Assembly (NCBI GenBank): GCA_022414725.1
Contig: CM039462.1
Coordinates: forward strand, 177,334,400-177,398,399
DNA from: Microglena sp. YARC
Lineage: Eukaryota; Chlorophyta; Chlorophyceae; Chlamydomonadales; Chlamydomonadaceae
Length of the DNA: 64,000 nucleotides
Direction: 5' to 3'
Shown: positions 10,690 through 22,615 of the stretch, piece after piece
How positions within the stretch are numbered: position 1 is the stretch's first letter
Layout: each line of letters begins with the position of its first letter
Made by a program: the position numbers and the translations under genes
Notes under the pieces: model-generated
What the model saw: only the letters and a program-made list of their open reading frames with translations
Told to the model about the DNA's origin: nothing
Databases searched by the model: none

Positions 10690-11860
10690 ATGTGGTGGTG
10701 GTGGTGGTAGTGGCAGTGGTAGTTGTGGTGGTCGTGGTAGTGGCAGTGGTAGTCGTGGTGGTGGTGGTAGTGGCAGTGGTAGTCGTGGTGGTGGTCATGC
10801 TATGTAAGGGTGTTATGCAAAGGTATATTTTGGGGAGATAAGGGTTGTGTTATGTGGTGGTGGTGGTTGTGGTGGTGAGGTTGAGGTGGTATTTGTTGTT
10901 TTGGTTGTGGTGGTGGTGGTGGTGGTGGTCGAGTTCGGGGTCGAAAGCAGGGGTATGCTATGTGGTGGTAGTGGTGGTGAGGTTGAGGTGGTATTTGTTG
11001 TTTTGGTTGTGGTGGTGGTGGTGGTGGTGGTGGTGGTCGAGTTCGGGGTCGAGAGCAGGGGTATGCTATGTGGTGGTAGTGGTGGTGAGGTTGAGGTGGT
11101 ATTTGTTGTTTTGGTGGTGGTGGTGGTGGTGGTGGTGGTGAGGTTGAGGTGGTATTTGTTGTTTTGGTGGTGGTGGTGGTGGTGGTGGTGGTGGTGGTGG
11201 TGGTGGTGGTGGTGGTGGTGAGGTTGAGGTGGTATTTGTTGTTTTGGTGGTGGTGGTGGTGGTGGTGGTGGTGGTGGTGGTGGTGGTGGTGGTGGTGGTG
11301 GTGGTGAGGTTGAGGTGGTATTTGTTGTTGTGGTTGTGGTTGTGGTGGTGGTGGTGGTGGTCGAGAGCAGGGTTATTTGGTGGTGGTGGTTGTGGTGGTG
11401 GTGGTGAGGTTGAGGTGGTATTTGTTGTTGTGGTTGTGGTTGTGGTGGTGGTGGTGGTCAAGAGCAGGGTTATTTGGTGGTGGTGGTTGTGGTGGTGGTG
11501 GTGAGGTTGAGGTGGTATTTGTTGTTGTGGTTGTGGTGGTGGTGGTGGTGGTGGTGGTGGTGGTGGTGGTTGAGGTCGAGGGCAGGGGTATGTGATGTGG
11601 TGGTGGCGATGGTAGTAGTGGTGGTGGTGGAGGTGAGGTTGAGGTGGTATTTGTTGTTGTGGTTGCGGTGATGGTGGTGGTGGTGTTCGAGGTCGAGGTC
11701 CAGAGCAGGGGTATATGATGTGGTAGTGGTGATGGTAGAAATGGTGGTGGTGGTGGTGGTGGTGGTGATGGTGGTGAGGTTGAGGTCGGGGCTTAGGTAG
11801 CTGTTGGCACCGTGGGGCAAGGGGTTCAGCGATTCGGCAAGTGCTCAGGGTAGGTGAAGG
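10690..11860. repeat. GGTGGT/GTTGAGGTGG array ending in an inverted exon copy
   Basis: Long GGTGGT tracts punctuated by about ten copies of gaggttgaggtggtatttgttgtt. At 11797-11850 a copy of the FGTEGQELQRY end plus donor appears on the plus strand, inverted relative to the gene, followed by GGTGGT. The block is thus roughly an inverted repeat of 9075-10580. The V/G/W-rich and T/P-rich open frames are artefacts. Confidence 0.75.
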
Positions 11861-11943
11861 TGGTGGTGGTGGTGATGGTGATGTTTGTGGTTGTGGTTAT
11901 GGGTAGGTTGTGGTGTTGGTGTTGGTGGTATTCGTTGTGGTTT

Positions 11944-12072
11944 AAATGCATACATACATACATACATACATACATACATACATACATACATACATACATA
12001 CATACATACATACATACATACTCACATGCATGCATGCATACAAATATACATACATACATACATACAAACATT
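11944..12072. repeat. (CATA)n microsatellite
   Basis: About 30 catacata units with one variant stretch (ctcacatgcatgcatgc), starting next to the donor of exon 12078-12156 (gtatgaatg). It may be grown from the donor text gtatg. Confidence 0.95.
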
Positions 12073-12077
12073 CATAC

Positions 12078-12156
12078 CTGATTAGCGCATGCCATGACGT
12101 CCTGATTGACTCTCTGGGCATGCCTAGTGTAGTTCCCATATGCTAGGGTCAATGCC
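12078..12156 (-). CDS. ABC transporter, 79-nt exon
   Basis: Encodes (W)ALTLAYGNYTRHAQ then RVNQDVMACANQ. The acceptor is ccccacag and the donor GTATGAATG. It enters with one base completing Trp from exon 17140-17459 and leaves in phase 0. The family pattern is the turn after membrane helix 4 (ar.YG...r.ls...Qd.lA.An.vAeE), and it joins perfectly to VADEV in the next exon. Two further acceptor-side copies lie at 13005-13085 and 13605-13690. Confidence 0.9.
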
Positions 12157-12164
12157 CTGTGGGG

Positions 12165-13700
12165 TTGGGGGGGGGGGGGGGCGGGGGGGGGGGTGTGTTT
12201 GGGGTTGGAGTTGGGGGGGGGGGGGGGGCGGGGGGGGGGGGGGGGTTTCAGTTGGGCAAAGGGTAAAGGGGCTAGGGGGTACCGATATTGACTAGCTAAA
12301 ACCCTAAACCTAGGGGTATCGTTGCTGAATGGCTCACCAAAAGAATGGTTGAAATGGTGGGTGACAAGATAGAGTTGGTGGCGGGGTGGGGGGTAGTGGT
12401 GGTGAGGGTGGGGGTGGCAGAGTTGTTGTTGGTGGTGGTGGTGGTGAGGGTGGGGGTGGCAGAGTTGTTGTTGCTGGTGGTGGTGGTGAGGGTGGGGGTG
12501 GCAGAGTTGTTGTTGGTAGTGGTGGTGGTGAGGGTGGGGGTGGCAGAGTTGTTGTTGTTGGTGGTGGTGGTGAGGGTGGGGGTGGCAGAGTTGTTGTGTT
12601 GGTGGTGGTGGTGAGGGTGGGGGTGGCAGAGTTGTTGTTGGTGGTGGTGGTGGTGAGGTGGGGTTGGTGGGGGAGTGTTTTGCGAGGATTGTGGGATTAG
12701 GGTGTTTGGGGTTAGTGGTTTGGTGGATGGGGATCAGGAGGTAGAGGGGGTAGGGGGTAGTGGGTTGGGGTGTTAGGGGTTAGTGGGTTGGTGGATGGGG
12801 ATTGAAAGGTAGAGGGGTAAGTGGGTTGGGGTGTTAGGGGTTAGTGGGTTGGTGGATGGGAGTTGGGAGGTAGAGGGGGTAGGGGGTTGGGGTGTTAGGG
12901 TTAGTGGGTTGGTGGATGGGAGTTGGGAGGTAGAGGGGGTAGGGGGTTGGGGTGTTAAGGGTTAGTGGGTTGTAGGGTATGTGGGTTTATGGGTCGGCAT
13001 GTGGATTAGCGCAAACCATGGTGTCCTGATTGACTCTCTGGGCATGCTTAGTGTGGTCCCCACATACTAGGGTGTCAATGTCCTGTGAGGGTGGGGGAGT
13101 GGGGGACAGAGATCGGGAGGTAGAGGGTTTGAGGTTTTAAGGGTTGGTGGGTTTATGGGTTTATGGGTTGGTGGGTTGGTGGGTATGTGAGTTGGTGGGT
13201 TGGGTATGTGGGTTGGGTATGTGGGTTGGGTATGTGGGTTGGGTATGTGGGTTGGGTATGTGGGTTGGGTATGTGGGTTGGGTATGTGGGTTGGGTTTGT
13301 GGGTTGGGTATGTGGGTTGGGTATGTGGGTTGGGTATGTGGGTTGGGTATGTGGGTTGGGTATGTGGTTGGGTATGTGGGTTGGGTATGTGGGTGGGGTA
13401 TGTGGGTTGGGTATGTGGGTGGGGTATGTGGGTGGGTATGTGGGTTGGGTATGTGGGTTGGGTATGTGGGTTGGGTATGTGGGTTGGGTATGTGGGTTGG
13501 GTATGTGGGTTGGGTATGTGGGTTGGTGGGTATGTGAGTTTGGATGGGTTGTGTGGGTATGTGAGTTGGTGGGTATGTGGGTTGGTGGGTTGGGTTGGCA
13601 TGTGGATAAGTGCAAGCCATGACGTCCTGATTCGACTCTCTGGGCATGGCTAGTGTAGTTCCCATATGCTAGGGTCAATACCCTGTGGGGGTGGGGGAGT
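12165..13700 (-). repeat. G-rich minisatellites and acceptor-side copies of exon 12078-12156
   Basis: Plus-strand poly-G (12165-12245), a ~40-bp unit with ggtggcagagttgttgttg (12395-12660), a ~60-bp unit gttagtgggttggtgg... (12700-12970) and a 13-bp unit GGGTTGGGTATGT (13195-13540). Two copies of acceptor plus exon (13005-13085 and 13605-13690) keep LTLAYGNYT.HAQR-like text with indels. The transcript is C/A-rich. Confidence 0.85.
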
Positions 13701-13719
13701 GGGGGATGGGGACACAAGG

Positions 13720-14030
13720 GGGATATCAAACCCACCAGCCCCACCAAAGCCACCCAAACCACCAGCCCGCACCAAGCACCAAACCACCAGCCCCACCAAG
13801 CCACCAAACCACCAAGCACCCAAACCCACCAAGCCACCAAAACCCCAAGCCAGCCCAAACCCACCAAGCCACCCAAACCCACCAGCCACCCACCACCAAG
13901 CCACCCAAACCCACCAAGCCACCCAAACCCAAGCCACCCAAGCAACCCAAACCCCCAAACCAGCCCCCACCAAGCCACCCAAGACCCACCAAGCCACCCA
14001 AACCCACCAAGCACCCAACCCACCAAAGAA
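13720..14030. repeat. CCACCAAGCCACCCAAACC repeat
   Basis: Degenerate ~19-bp units; the transcript strand reads GGTTTGGGTGGCTTGGTGG. It marks an abrupt switch of strand composition from the G-rich block at 12165-13700. The same unit recurs at 16975-17130 just below the donor of exon 17140-17459. Confidence 0.85.
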
Positions 14031-17000
14031 TTGTTGAAATGCCTAGAGTGACAAGGCACATCTCCTTGGACAGGAACCAAAGTTAGGTGAATGAGGGATG
14101 GTGTGTGCTGGGGTTCGATAAGGGGTATTGTCGTTGCCTTGCTTACCAAATATTTTTTGGAATGCCTAGAGTGACAAGGCACATCACCTTGGACAGGAAC
14201 CACAGATAGATGAAACCACCGATGGCCCATCAACCCAACCAAACACACCAAGCCTACCAAATAATTATTGAAATGCCTATAGTGACAAGGCACATCACCT
14301 TGGACAGGAACCACAGATAGATGAAACCTCCGATGCCTTGGAACAAATTGCGCAGCGAAATGTCGAAGTTGATGGAAAAGCATTTGGCAACGGCACACAC
14401 CAACCAAACTCACCAAACCCATTAAACCCACCAAAGAATGGTTGAAATGCCTAGAGTGCTCAGGCACATCACCTTGGACAGGAACGACTAATAGATGAAA
14501 CCACCGATGGCTCATCAACCCCACCACACACACCCAAGCCATTAAACACACCAAGCCCATCAAGAATGATTGAAATGCCGATAGTGACAAGGCACATCTC
14601 CCTGACAGGAACCACAGATAGATGAAACATATATGGCCCAACAAGCCACCAAACAACACCAAGCCCATCAAAGAATGATTGAAATGCCGATAGTGACAAG
14701 GTACATCTCCTTGGACAAGAACCACAGATAGATGACACCACAGAAGGCCCATCAAGCCCACCAAACACACCAAAAAACACACGCAAAGAATTGTTTGATA
14801 CGCCTTTAGTGACAAGGCACATCTCCTTGGACAGGAACCACAGATAGATGGCACAACCAATGGCCCATCGAGCCCACCATACACACCAAGCCCATCAAAG
14901 AATGATTGAAATGCCTATAGTGACAAGGCACATCTCCTTGGACAAGAACCACAGATAGATGAAACCACCGATGGCCCAACAAGCCCACCAAACACACCAA
15001 GCCCATCAAAGAATGATTGAAATGCCGATAGTGACGAGGCACATCTCCTTGGACAAGAACCACAGATAGATGACACCACCGATGGTCCATCAAGCCCACC
15101 AAACACTCCAAGCCCACCAAATAATTGTTGATACGCCTATGGTGACAAGGCACATCTCCTTGGACAAGAACCACAGATAGATGGCACAACCAATGGCCCA
15201 TCAAGCCCACCAAACACACCAAGCCCATCAAAGAATGATTGAAATGCCGATGGTGACAAGGCACATCTCCTTGGACAAGAACCACAGATAAATGACACCA
15301 CCGATGGCCCATCAAGCCCACCAAACACACCAAGCCCATCAAAGAATGATTGAAATACCTATAGTGACAAGACACATCTCCTTGGACAAGAACCACAGAT
15401 TGATGACACCACAGATGGCCCATCAACCCAACCAACCCACCAAACCCACCAAATAATTGTTGCAATGCCTATAGTGACAAGGCACATCTCCTTGGACAGG
15501 AACGACAGATAGATGAAACCACCAATGGCCCATCAACCCAACCAGCCCCACCAAAGCCACCAAAGAATTGTTGCAATGCCTGTAGTGACAAGGTACATCT
15601 CTTTGGACAAGAACCACAGATAGATGACACCACCATGGGCCCACCAAGCCAACCAACCCACCAAACCCACCAAATAATTGTTGTCTGCTTACCCAATGGC
15701 CCACAAGCCCACGCTAACCCACACAGAATTGTTGAAATGCCTATAGTAACAAGGGCACATCTCCTTGGACAGGAAACCACAGATAGAATGAAAACATATA
15801 TGGCCCATCAAGCCCACCAAACACACCAAGCCCACCAAAGAATTGTTGATACGCCTATAGTGACAAGGCACATCTCCTTGGACAGGAAACACAGATAGAT
15901 GAAAACATATATGGCCCACCAAACACACCAAGCCCACCAAAGAATTGTTGATACGCCTATAGTAACAAGGCACATCTCCTTGGACAGGAACCACAGATAG
16001 ATGAAACCATATATGGCCCATCAAGCCCACCAAACACTCCAAGCCCACCAAATAATTGTTGATACGCCTATAGTGACAAGGCACATCTCCTTGGACAAGA
16101 ACCACAGATAGATGAAACCACCGATGGCCCATCAAGCCCACCAAACACACCAAGCCCATCAAAGAATTGTTGATACGCCTATAGTGACAAGGCACATCTC
16201 CTTGGACAAGAACCACAGATAGATGAAACCACCGATGGCCCATCAAGCCCACCAAACACACCAAGCCCACCAAAGAATTGTTGATACGCCTGTAGTGACA
16301 AGGCACATCTCCTTGGACAAGAACCACAGATAGATGACACCACAGATGGCGCCATCAAGCCACCAAACACACCAAAGCCCATCAAAGAAATTGTTGATAC
16401 GCCTATAGTGACAAGGGCACATCTCCTTGGACAAGAACCACAGATAGAATGACACAACCGATGGCCCATCAAGCCACTACAAACACACCAAGCCCATCAA
16501 AGAATGATTGAAATGACTATAGTGACAAGGCACATCTCCTTGGACAAGAACCACAGATAGATGAAAACATATATGGCCTGACAAGCCCACCAACCCCACC
16601 AAATAATGATTGATATGCCTATAGTGACAAGGCACATCTCCTTGGACAGGAACCACAAATAGATGAAAACATGTATGGCCCGACATGCCCACCAACCCCA
16701 CCAAGCCCACCAAATAATGATTGATATGCCTATAGTGACAAGGCACATCTCCTTGGACAGGAACCACAAATAGATGAACCCCCCGATGGCTTGGAACAAG
16801 TTGCGCAGCGAAATGTTAGAGCTGATGGAAAAGCACTTGGCAATGGCCTGGCAGTCGGATTGCAGTCTGCTGGTGAGAGCACAGACAGGTATACCATCAA
16901 AGAACGTCATACCACAGCCTACACCAGAAATGCTGGACTTGATAAAAAAAGGAACTTGGCAATCGCATAAACCCATCAAACCCACCAAGCCACCCAAACC

Positions 17001-17130
17001 CACCAAGCCACCCAAACCCACCAAGCCACCCAAACCCCACCAAGCCACCCAAACGCCATCAAGCCACACCAAACACGTACATCCAAAGCCACCCAAACAC
17101 ACCAAGCGCACCAAACACACACAAGCCACC
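14030..17130 (-). repeat. ~110-bp donor-side array of ABC exon 17140-17459 (~24 copies)
   Basis: About two dozen copies of the exon 3' end (AIGGFIYLWFLSKEMC.VT.GIS.I) plus donor and the spacer ccaccaaacacaccaagccc. Most preserve the coding frame. A longer copy at 16775-16930 reaches back to FFDGIPVCALTSRLQSD, and a short stretch at 14330-14395 matches the same upstream part. None has a complete exon start. Confidence 0.9.
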
Positions 17131-17139
17131 ACAAAACAC

Positions 17140-17459
17140 CAAAGAATTGTTGAGATGCCTAAAGTGACAAGGCACATCTCCTTGGACAGGAACCACAGGT
17201 AGATGAACCCCCCGATGGCTTGGAACAAGTTGCGCAGCGAAATGTTGAAGTTGATGGAGAAGCACTTGGCAATGGCCTGGCAGTCGGATTGCAGTCTGCT
17301 GGTGAGAACACCGACAGAGACACCGTCAAAGAAGGCCGTTTCTCTCTGGGTCAGGTTCTGAAACAAACTCATCCTCAAACGCAAGATCATCCGGTTGTTC
17401 AGCACACTGAAGCACATGCCGCGCATAGAGGCAAAGCTCCCGTATACCAGAACCAAAGC
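17140..17459 (-). CDS. ABC transporter, large membrane-domain exon
   Basis: A 320-nt exon with 106 clean codons and two trailing bases. The acceptor is actggctacag and the donor GTGTTTTG. It covers the middle of the ABCB membrane domain: a helix with YGSFASMRGMCFSVL, the coupling stretch MILRLRMSLFQNLTQRE, then TAFFDGVSVGVLTSRLQSD, which matches the family signature (..e..fFD...tGeLtSRL.sD), and helix LRNLFQAIGGFIYLWF. It starts in phase 0. Earlier exons, with the first helices and start codon, must lie upstream, in or beyond the N gap. This is the most 5' exon I can recognise. Confidence 0.94.
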
Positions 17460-17464
17460 CTGTA

Positions 17465-20420
17465 GCCAGTTGTTGGGGGGTATTGGGGGTTGTGGTGTGT
17501 TTGTATATAACATGCCAGCCGCGCATAGAGGCAACAGCTCCCATAATTTACCAGCACCGAAGCCTGTGGTCAGTTGTTTGGTTTTTGGGGGTTGATGGGG
17601 GTGGTTGGGGGTTGTTGGGGGTCGTGTTGTTTTGAATAACAGACAGTCATAGAGCACCGATGGAGACACACCTCAAAGAAGGCCGTTTCTCTCTAATGAG
17701 TCAGGTTCTGAACAAACTCGTCCTCAGACGCAAGATCATCAGGTTGTTCAGCACACTGAAGCACATGCCGCGCATAGAGGCAAAGCTCCCATATATGAGT
17801 ACCAAAGCCTGTGGTCAGTTGTTGGTTTTTTGTTTTTGGGGGGGGGGGTGTTGTGTTGTGTTGTGTTGTCAGACACCCTCAGAGAAGGCCGTTTCTCTCT
17901 GAAATGGGTGCTGAAACAAACTCTTCCTTTAGCGTAGGATCATCCGGTTGTTCAACACACTAAAGCTCATGCCGCGCATAGAGGCAAAGCTCCCATAAAT
18001 CAGCACCAATGCCTGTGGTCAGTTGTTGGGTTGTGTTGTGTTGAGTTGTGCTGTTCAGCAAACACTGAACACATGCGCGCATAAGAGGCAAAGCTCCCCG
18101 TAAATCAGCACCAATGCCTGTGGTTCAGTTGTTGTCTTGTTGTGTTGTGTTGAGTTGTGTTTGTTCAGCCACACTGGGGAAGCACATGCCGCGCGGCGTA
18201 GAGGCAAAGCTCCGTAAATCAGCACCAAATGCCTGTGGTCAGTTTGTTGGGGGTTGTTGGGTTGAGTTGTGTTTGTTTTAGCACACTGAAGCACATGCCG
18301 CGCATAGAGGCAAAGCATGTGGCCAGTTTTTTGTTTGGGGGGTTGTTGGGGGTTGGGGGTTGTGTTGGTGTTGTGTTGGCATATACAGACAGTTAGCCAC
18401 ACATAGAGGCAAAGCTCCATAATATAAGCACCAAAGCCTGTGGTCAGTTTGTTTGGGGGGTTGTTGGGGGGGGTTGAAGTTGTGTTTGTGTTTTTTAGCA
18501 CACTGAAGAACATGCAACGCAGAGGGGGAAAAAGTCCATGTTATTAGGGGCACCAAAGAGCCTTAATTCATTTGTTGGTTTTGGGGGGGTTTGTTGGGGG
18601 TTGTTTTGTGTTGTGTTGTGTGTAGCTATTGTTAAGCACCCATAAGAAAAGGTCCCAATAAAAAATCAGCACCCACAGCCGTTTGCCTGTGATTGGGGGT
18701 TGCTGGGGTTGTGTTGTGTTGTGTTGTATCGCTAACCACTGTAGACATGCCCGCGCATAAGCATCAACAAAAGCCTGTGTCCAGTTGTTGGATTTTGGTT
18801 TTCTTCGCGGGAACTTGTTGGGGGTTGTGTTATGTTTGTGTTGTGTTTGTGTTGTGTATGCAGACAAACATTGAAGGCAAAGCTCCCGTATATGAGCACC
18901 AGAGCCTGTGGCCAGTTGATTGGGGTTGTTGGGGGTTGTTGGGGGTTGTGTTGTATCGTGATGTGTTGGGGGGGGGGGTGTTTGTGTTGTATATGCAGAC
19001 AAACATTGAGGCAAAGCTCCCGTATATGAGCACCAGAGCCTGTGGCCAGTGATTGGGGGTTGTTGGGGGTTGTGTTGTGTTGTGGTTGTGCAAACTGAGC
19101 CTTATATGCCGCGCATAGAGGTAAAGCACCCCGTTGTTGGGGTTGTGTTGTGTTGTGTTGCAAAAACTGAAGCATATGCCAGCGGCATAGAGGCAAAGCA
19201 CCCGTTGTTGGGGGTTGTGTTGTGTTGTGTTGCAAACTGAAGCATATGCCGCGCATAGAGGCAAAGCACCCGTTGTTGGGGTTTGTGTTTGTGTTGTTTG
19301 TTGCAAACTGAAGCGATAATGCCGCGCATAGAGGACAAAGCACCCGTTGTTGGGGGTTGTGTGTGTGTTGTTGTTGCAAACTGAAGCATTTGCGGGCGCA
19401 TAGGGCAAAGCACCCGTTGTTGGGGGTTGGTGGTTGTGTTGTGGTTGCAAACTGGAAGGCATATGCCGCGCATAGAGGCAAGCAACCCGTTGTTGGGGGT
19501 TGTGTTGGTGTTGTGGTTGCAAACTGAAAGCCACACATGCTGCGCATAGAGGCAAAGCACCCTTGTTGGGGGTTGGTGTTGTGTTGTGTTGCAATAACTG
19601 AAGCAATGCCGCGCATAGAGGGCAAGCACCCGTATATCAGGCAATACAAAGCCTTGGTTAGCCAGATGGTTGGGGTATTTTGGGGGGGATGGGTGAAGGG
19701 GGGGGGGGGGGGGGGGGGTATTTGTATTGTATTGGTATTGTATTGTAATTGTATTGTATTGTAATTGTAATGTATGTGGTAATTGCATTGTATTGTATTG
19801 TATTGCCATTGTATTGTATTGTATTGTATTGTATTGTATTGTAGTTGTAATTGTATTGTATTGTATTGTAATTGTATTGTATTGTATTGGTATTGTATTG
19901 TATTGTAATTGTATTGTATTGTATATCAGACAGCCGCGGATGAGAGACAAAGCTCCCGTATATGAGCACCAAAGCCCTGAAAGGCAGTGTTTGGGGGTTG
20001 TTGGGGGTTGTTGGGGTGTGTGTTTGGTGTTTGTGTTGCTTGGCACAACTGAAGCACATGCTGCGCAAAGGAGGCAAAGCTCCCATAAATCGGCACCACA
20101 GCCGTTTGCCTGTGATTGGGGGTTGTTGGGGGTTGTATTGTATTGTGCTGTTCAGCACACTGAAGTACATGCTGCGCATAGAGAGAAAGCTCCATATACA
20201 GCACCAAAGCCTGTAGCCAGTGTGTGGGTTGTTGGGGTTTTGTGTCATGTTGTGTTGTTCAATCACACTGAAGTACATGCTGCGCATAGAGAGAAGCACG
20301 CGTGTATATCAGCACCAAAGCTGGTAGCCAGTGGATTGGGTGTTGGTGTCGTGTTGTAAAGACAATGGAAGCACATGCCGCGCATTGAGGCAAAAGCTTC
20401 CCCTATATGAGCACTAAGAG
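17465..20420 (-). repeat. Acceptor-side array of exon 17140-17459 (~24 copies)
   Basis: About 24 copies of acceptor plus exon start (GSFASMRGMCFSVL text; plus strand cacatgccgcgcatagaggcaaagctcc), spaced 70-200 bp by GTTGTTGGGGGTTGTG tracts. The longest, at 17660-17815, reaches FFDGV-like and RLRMSLFQNL-like text. A TTGTA pentanucleotide block (19720-19925) interrupts the array. Small indels are frequent. Confidence 0.9.
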
Positions 20421-20500
20421 CCCTGTGGTCGTTTGTTGCTGTGGTTTTGTGTGTGTTTGTTTGGTGTGTGTATTGGTGTGGTTGGTGTGTGGTGGTGTTG

Positions 20501-21500
20501 NNNNNNNNNNNNNNNNNNNNNNNNNNNNNNNNNNNNNNNNNNNNNNNNNNNNNNNNNNNNNNNNNNNNNNNNNNNNNNNNNNNNNNNNNNNNNNNNNNNN
20601 NNNNNNNNNNNNNNNNNNNNNNNNNNNNNNNNNNNNNNNNNNNNNNNNNNNNNNNNNNNNNNNNNNNNNNNNNNNNNNNNNNNNNNNNNNNNNNNNNNNN
20701 NNNNNNNNNNNNNNNNNNNNNNNNNNNNNNNNNNNNNNNNNNNNNNNNNNNNNNNNNNNNNNNNNNNNNNNNNNNNNNNNNNNNNNNNNNNNNNNNNNNN
20801 NNNNNNNNNNNNNNNNNNNNNNNNNNNNNNNNNNNNNNNNNNNNNNNNNNNNNNNNNNNNNNNNNNNNNNNNNNNNNNNNNNNNNNNNNNNNNNNNNNNN
20901 NNNNNNNNNNNNNNNNNNNNNNNNNNNNNNNNNNNNNNNNNNNNNNNNNNNNNNNNNNNNNNNNNNNNNNNNNNNNNNNNNNNNNNNNNNNNNNNNNNNN
21001 NNNNNNNNNNNNNNNNNNNNNNNNNNNNNNNNNNNNNNNNNNNNNNNNNNNNNNNNNNNNNNNNNNNNNNNNNNNNNNNNNNNNNNNNNNNNNNNNNNNN
21101 NNNNNNNNNNNNNNNNNNNNNNNNNNNNNNNNNNNNNNNNNNNNNNNNNNNNNNNNNNNNNNNNNNNNNNNNNNNNNNNNNNNNNNNNNNNNNNNNNNNN
21201 NNNNNNNNNNNNNNNNNNNNNNNNNNNNNNNNNNNNNNNNNNNNNNNNNNNNNNNNNNNNNNNNNNNNNNNNNNNNNNNNNNNNNNNNNNNNNNNNNNNN
21301 NNNNNNNNNNNNNNNNNNNNNNNNNNNNNNNNNNNNNNNNNNNNNNNNNNNNNNNNNNNNNNNNNNNNNNNNNNNNNNNNNNNNNNNNNNNNNNNNNNNN
21401 NNNNNNNNNNNNNNNNNNNNNNNNNNNNNNNNNNNNNNNNNNNNNNNNNNNNNNNNNNNNNNNNNNNNNNNNNNNNNNNNNNNNNNNNNNNNNNNNNNNN
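20501..21500. other. Assembly gap of exactly 1,000 N
   Basis: Its exact length suggests a default scaffold gap of unknown true size. It separates the 5' sides of the ABC gene (minus strand) and ELP3 (plus strand). The first exons of both, and any shared promoter region, are probably here or were lost. Confidence 0.98.
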
Positions 21501-22465
21501 CCGTAGTTCACTCTGACAGGCCTGACCGATTGACTAGGCACCTACGACCCCAGCATCACCCCTCCACCCCCCCATCCACGTACCCAAGACCCGAGCGCCA
21601 CCCCACCAACACGCCACCACAGTACTTGAGGGCAAGGAACGATGTACTCCAGGACGGCCAGTCTAATCATGATATCAAACCATCAACACCCAAAGATGAG
21701 CTTGATTGCTTTTTTGAATTTCGCTCTTCAGGGCTCCTGACCCCCACGACAGGCCAGCCAGCTGACCGGGGGACAGAAGTGGTTTGTGGTAGAATAAAAT
21801 ACAATGAAACTCCTATAAAGCCCACAATTAAAAAAACTAAACAATCATTCCTATATCGATCTTGTAACAAAAACAACTAGTCTCACTCTGCTTACCAGGG
21901 CCCGTCCGTGTATATGGCAGCAGAGCTGAGAGGAAAGAAGTGGTTTGCTGCGTTAAAAAAAAACAAAAGTCCTGTAACACCCCCCCACCCCCCCCCCCCC
22001 CCCCCTCCCCCCCCCCCTCCCCCTCCCCCCCCCCCACCCCTCCCCCTCCCCCCCCCCCCCCCCCCCCAAATATAAGCATGCAGCAATCGTGCAACGGGCA
22101 TCTTGTAAAACAAAAGGCAAATCTAGTCTCCCTCTGCTTTTCAGGACCTGACCATGACAGGCAGCCAGAGCTGAGGGGGAAGAAGTGGATTTGTTGGTCT
22201 AAACACTAACAACTCCTATTTAACCCCTGGATTAACCCCAAATTTAGGAAACTCAAACAAACTAAGCATCGTGCATGGCATCTTGTAAAACGAAGCTCAA
22301 AATATTAGTGTTCTCGCTGACTTTCAGAGTACCTGGACCATGATAGGCAGCCAGCAGCTCGATGGAGAGATGAATCGGGCCAGAGCCGTACACACGATTC
22401 TATAACGCATTGTTATCGAAACCTTCAACGAGGTGCAATTGACTCTCTATCCAATTTGCTTTCAG
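21501..22465 (+). repeat. Acceptor-side copies of the ELP3 exon at 22466
   Basis: Four copies (near 21725-21790, 21890-21950, 22140-22200 and 22325-22390) of a pyrimidine-AG acceptor followed by text related to gacctgaccatgacaggcagccagagctgag...gaagtgg, the start of the ELP3 exon (PEL..KWS-like). A C-run lies at 21980-22065. I see nothing recognisable in 21501-21720. Confidence 0.7.
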
Positions 22466-22615
22466 GGACACTAGACCATGACAGGGCCAGCTCAGAACAG
22501 CTGACGCTCGGGGAAGAGTGGTCCGTGGTCCAGAGAGCTTGCATGTTGTACCGCGTACCAGCTTGGCACCAGTACAGAGTGCAGCGCCCTCCACAAGACC
22601 AAGTTTCAGATCAGG
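22466..22615 (+). CDS. ELP3: Elongator complex protein 3, acetyltransferase-domain exon (indel-damaged)
   Basis: ELP3 is the catalytic subunit of Elongator, which modifies wobble uridine in tRNAs; its C-terminal half is a GNAT-fold acetyltransferase domain. With small indels allowed, the exon reads PEL..., VVRELHVYG-like text and, at its end, SALHKTKFQHQG, the conserved ELP3 stretch leading into GYG.LLM. The acceptor is tttgctttcag. The donor lies at CATCAGG/GTGTGAG; the exact base is uncertain because the copies vary. No single frame is open across the exon. I think this reflects uncorrected sequencing errors, since the next exon is intact, but a pseudogene is possible. The radical-SAM half would lie upstream, in the gap or lost. 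Confidence 0.75.

Noticed and set aside
20407..21880. Open frames of 357-479 codons across the N run
   Set aside because: They consist of unknown residues from the gap; only the short ends are real sequence.
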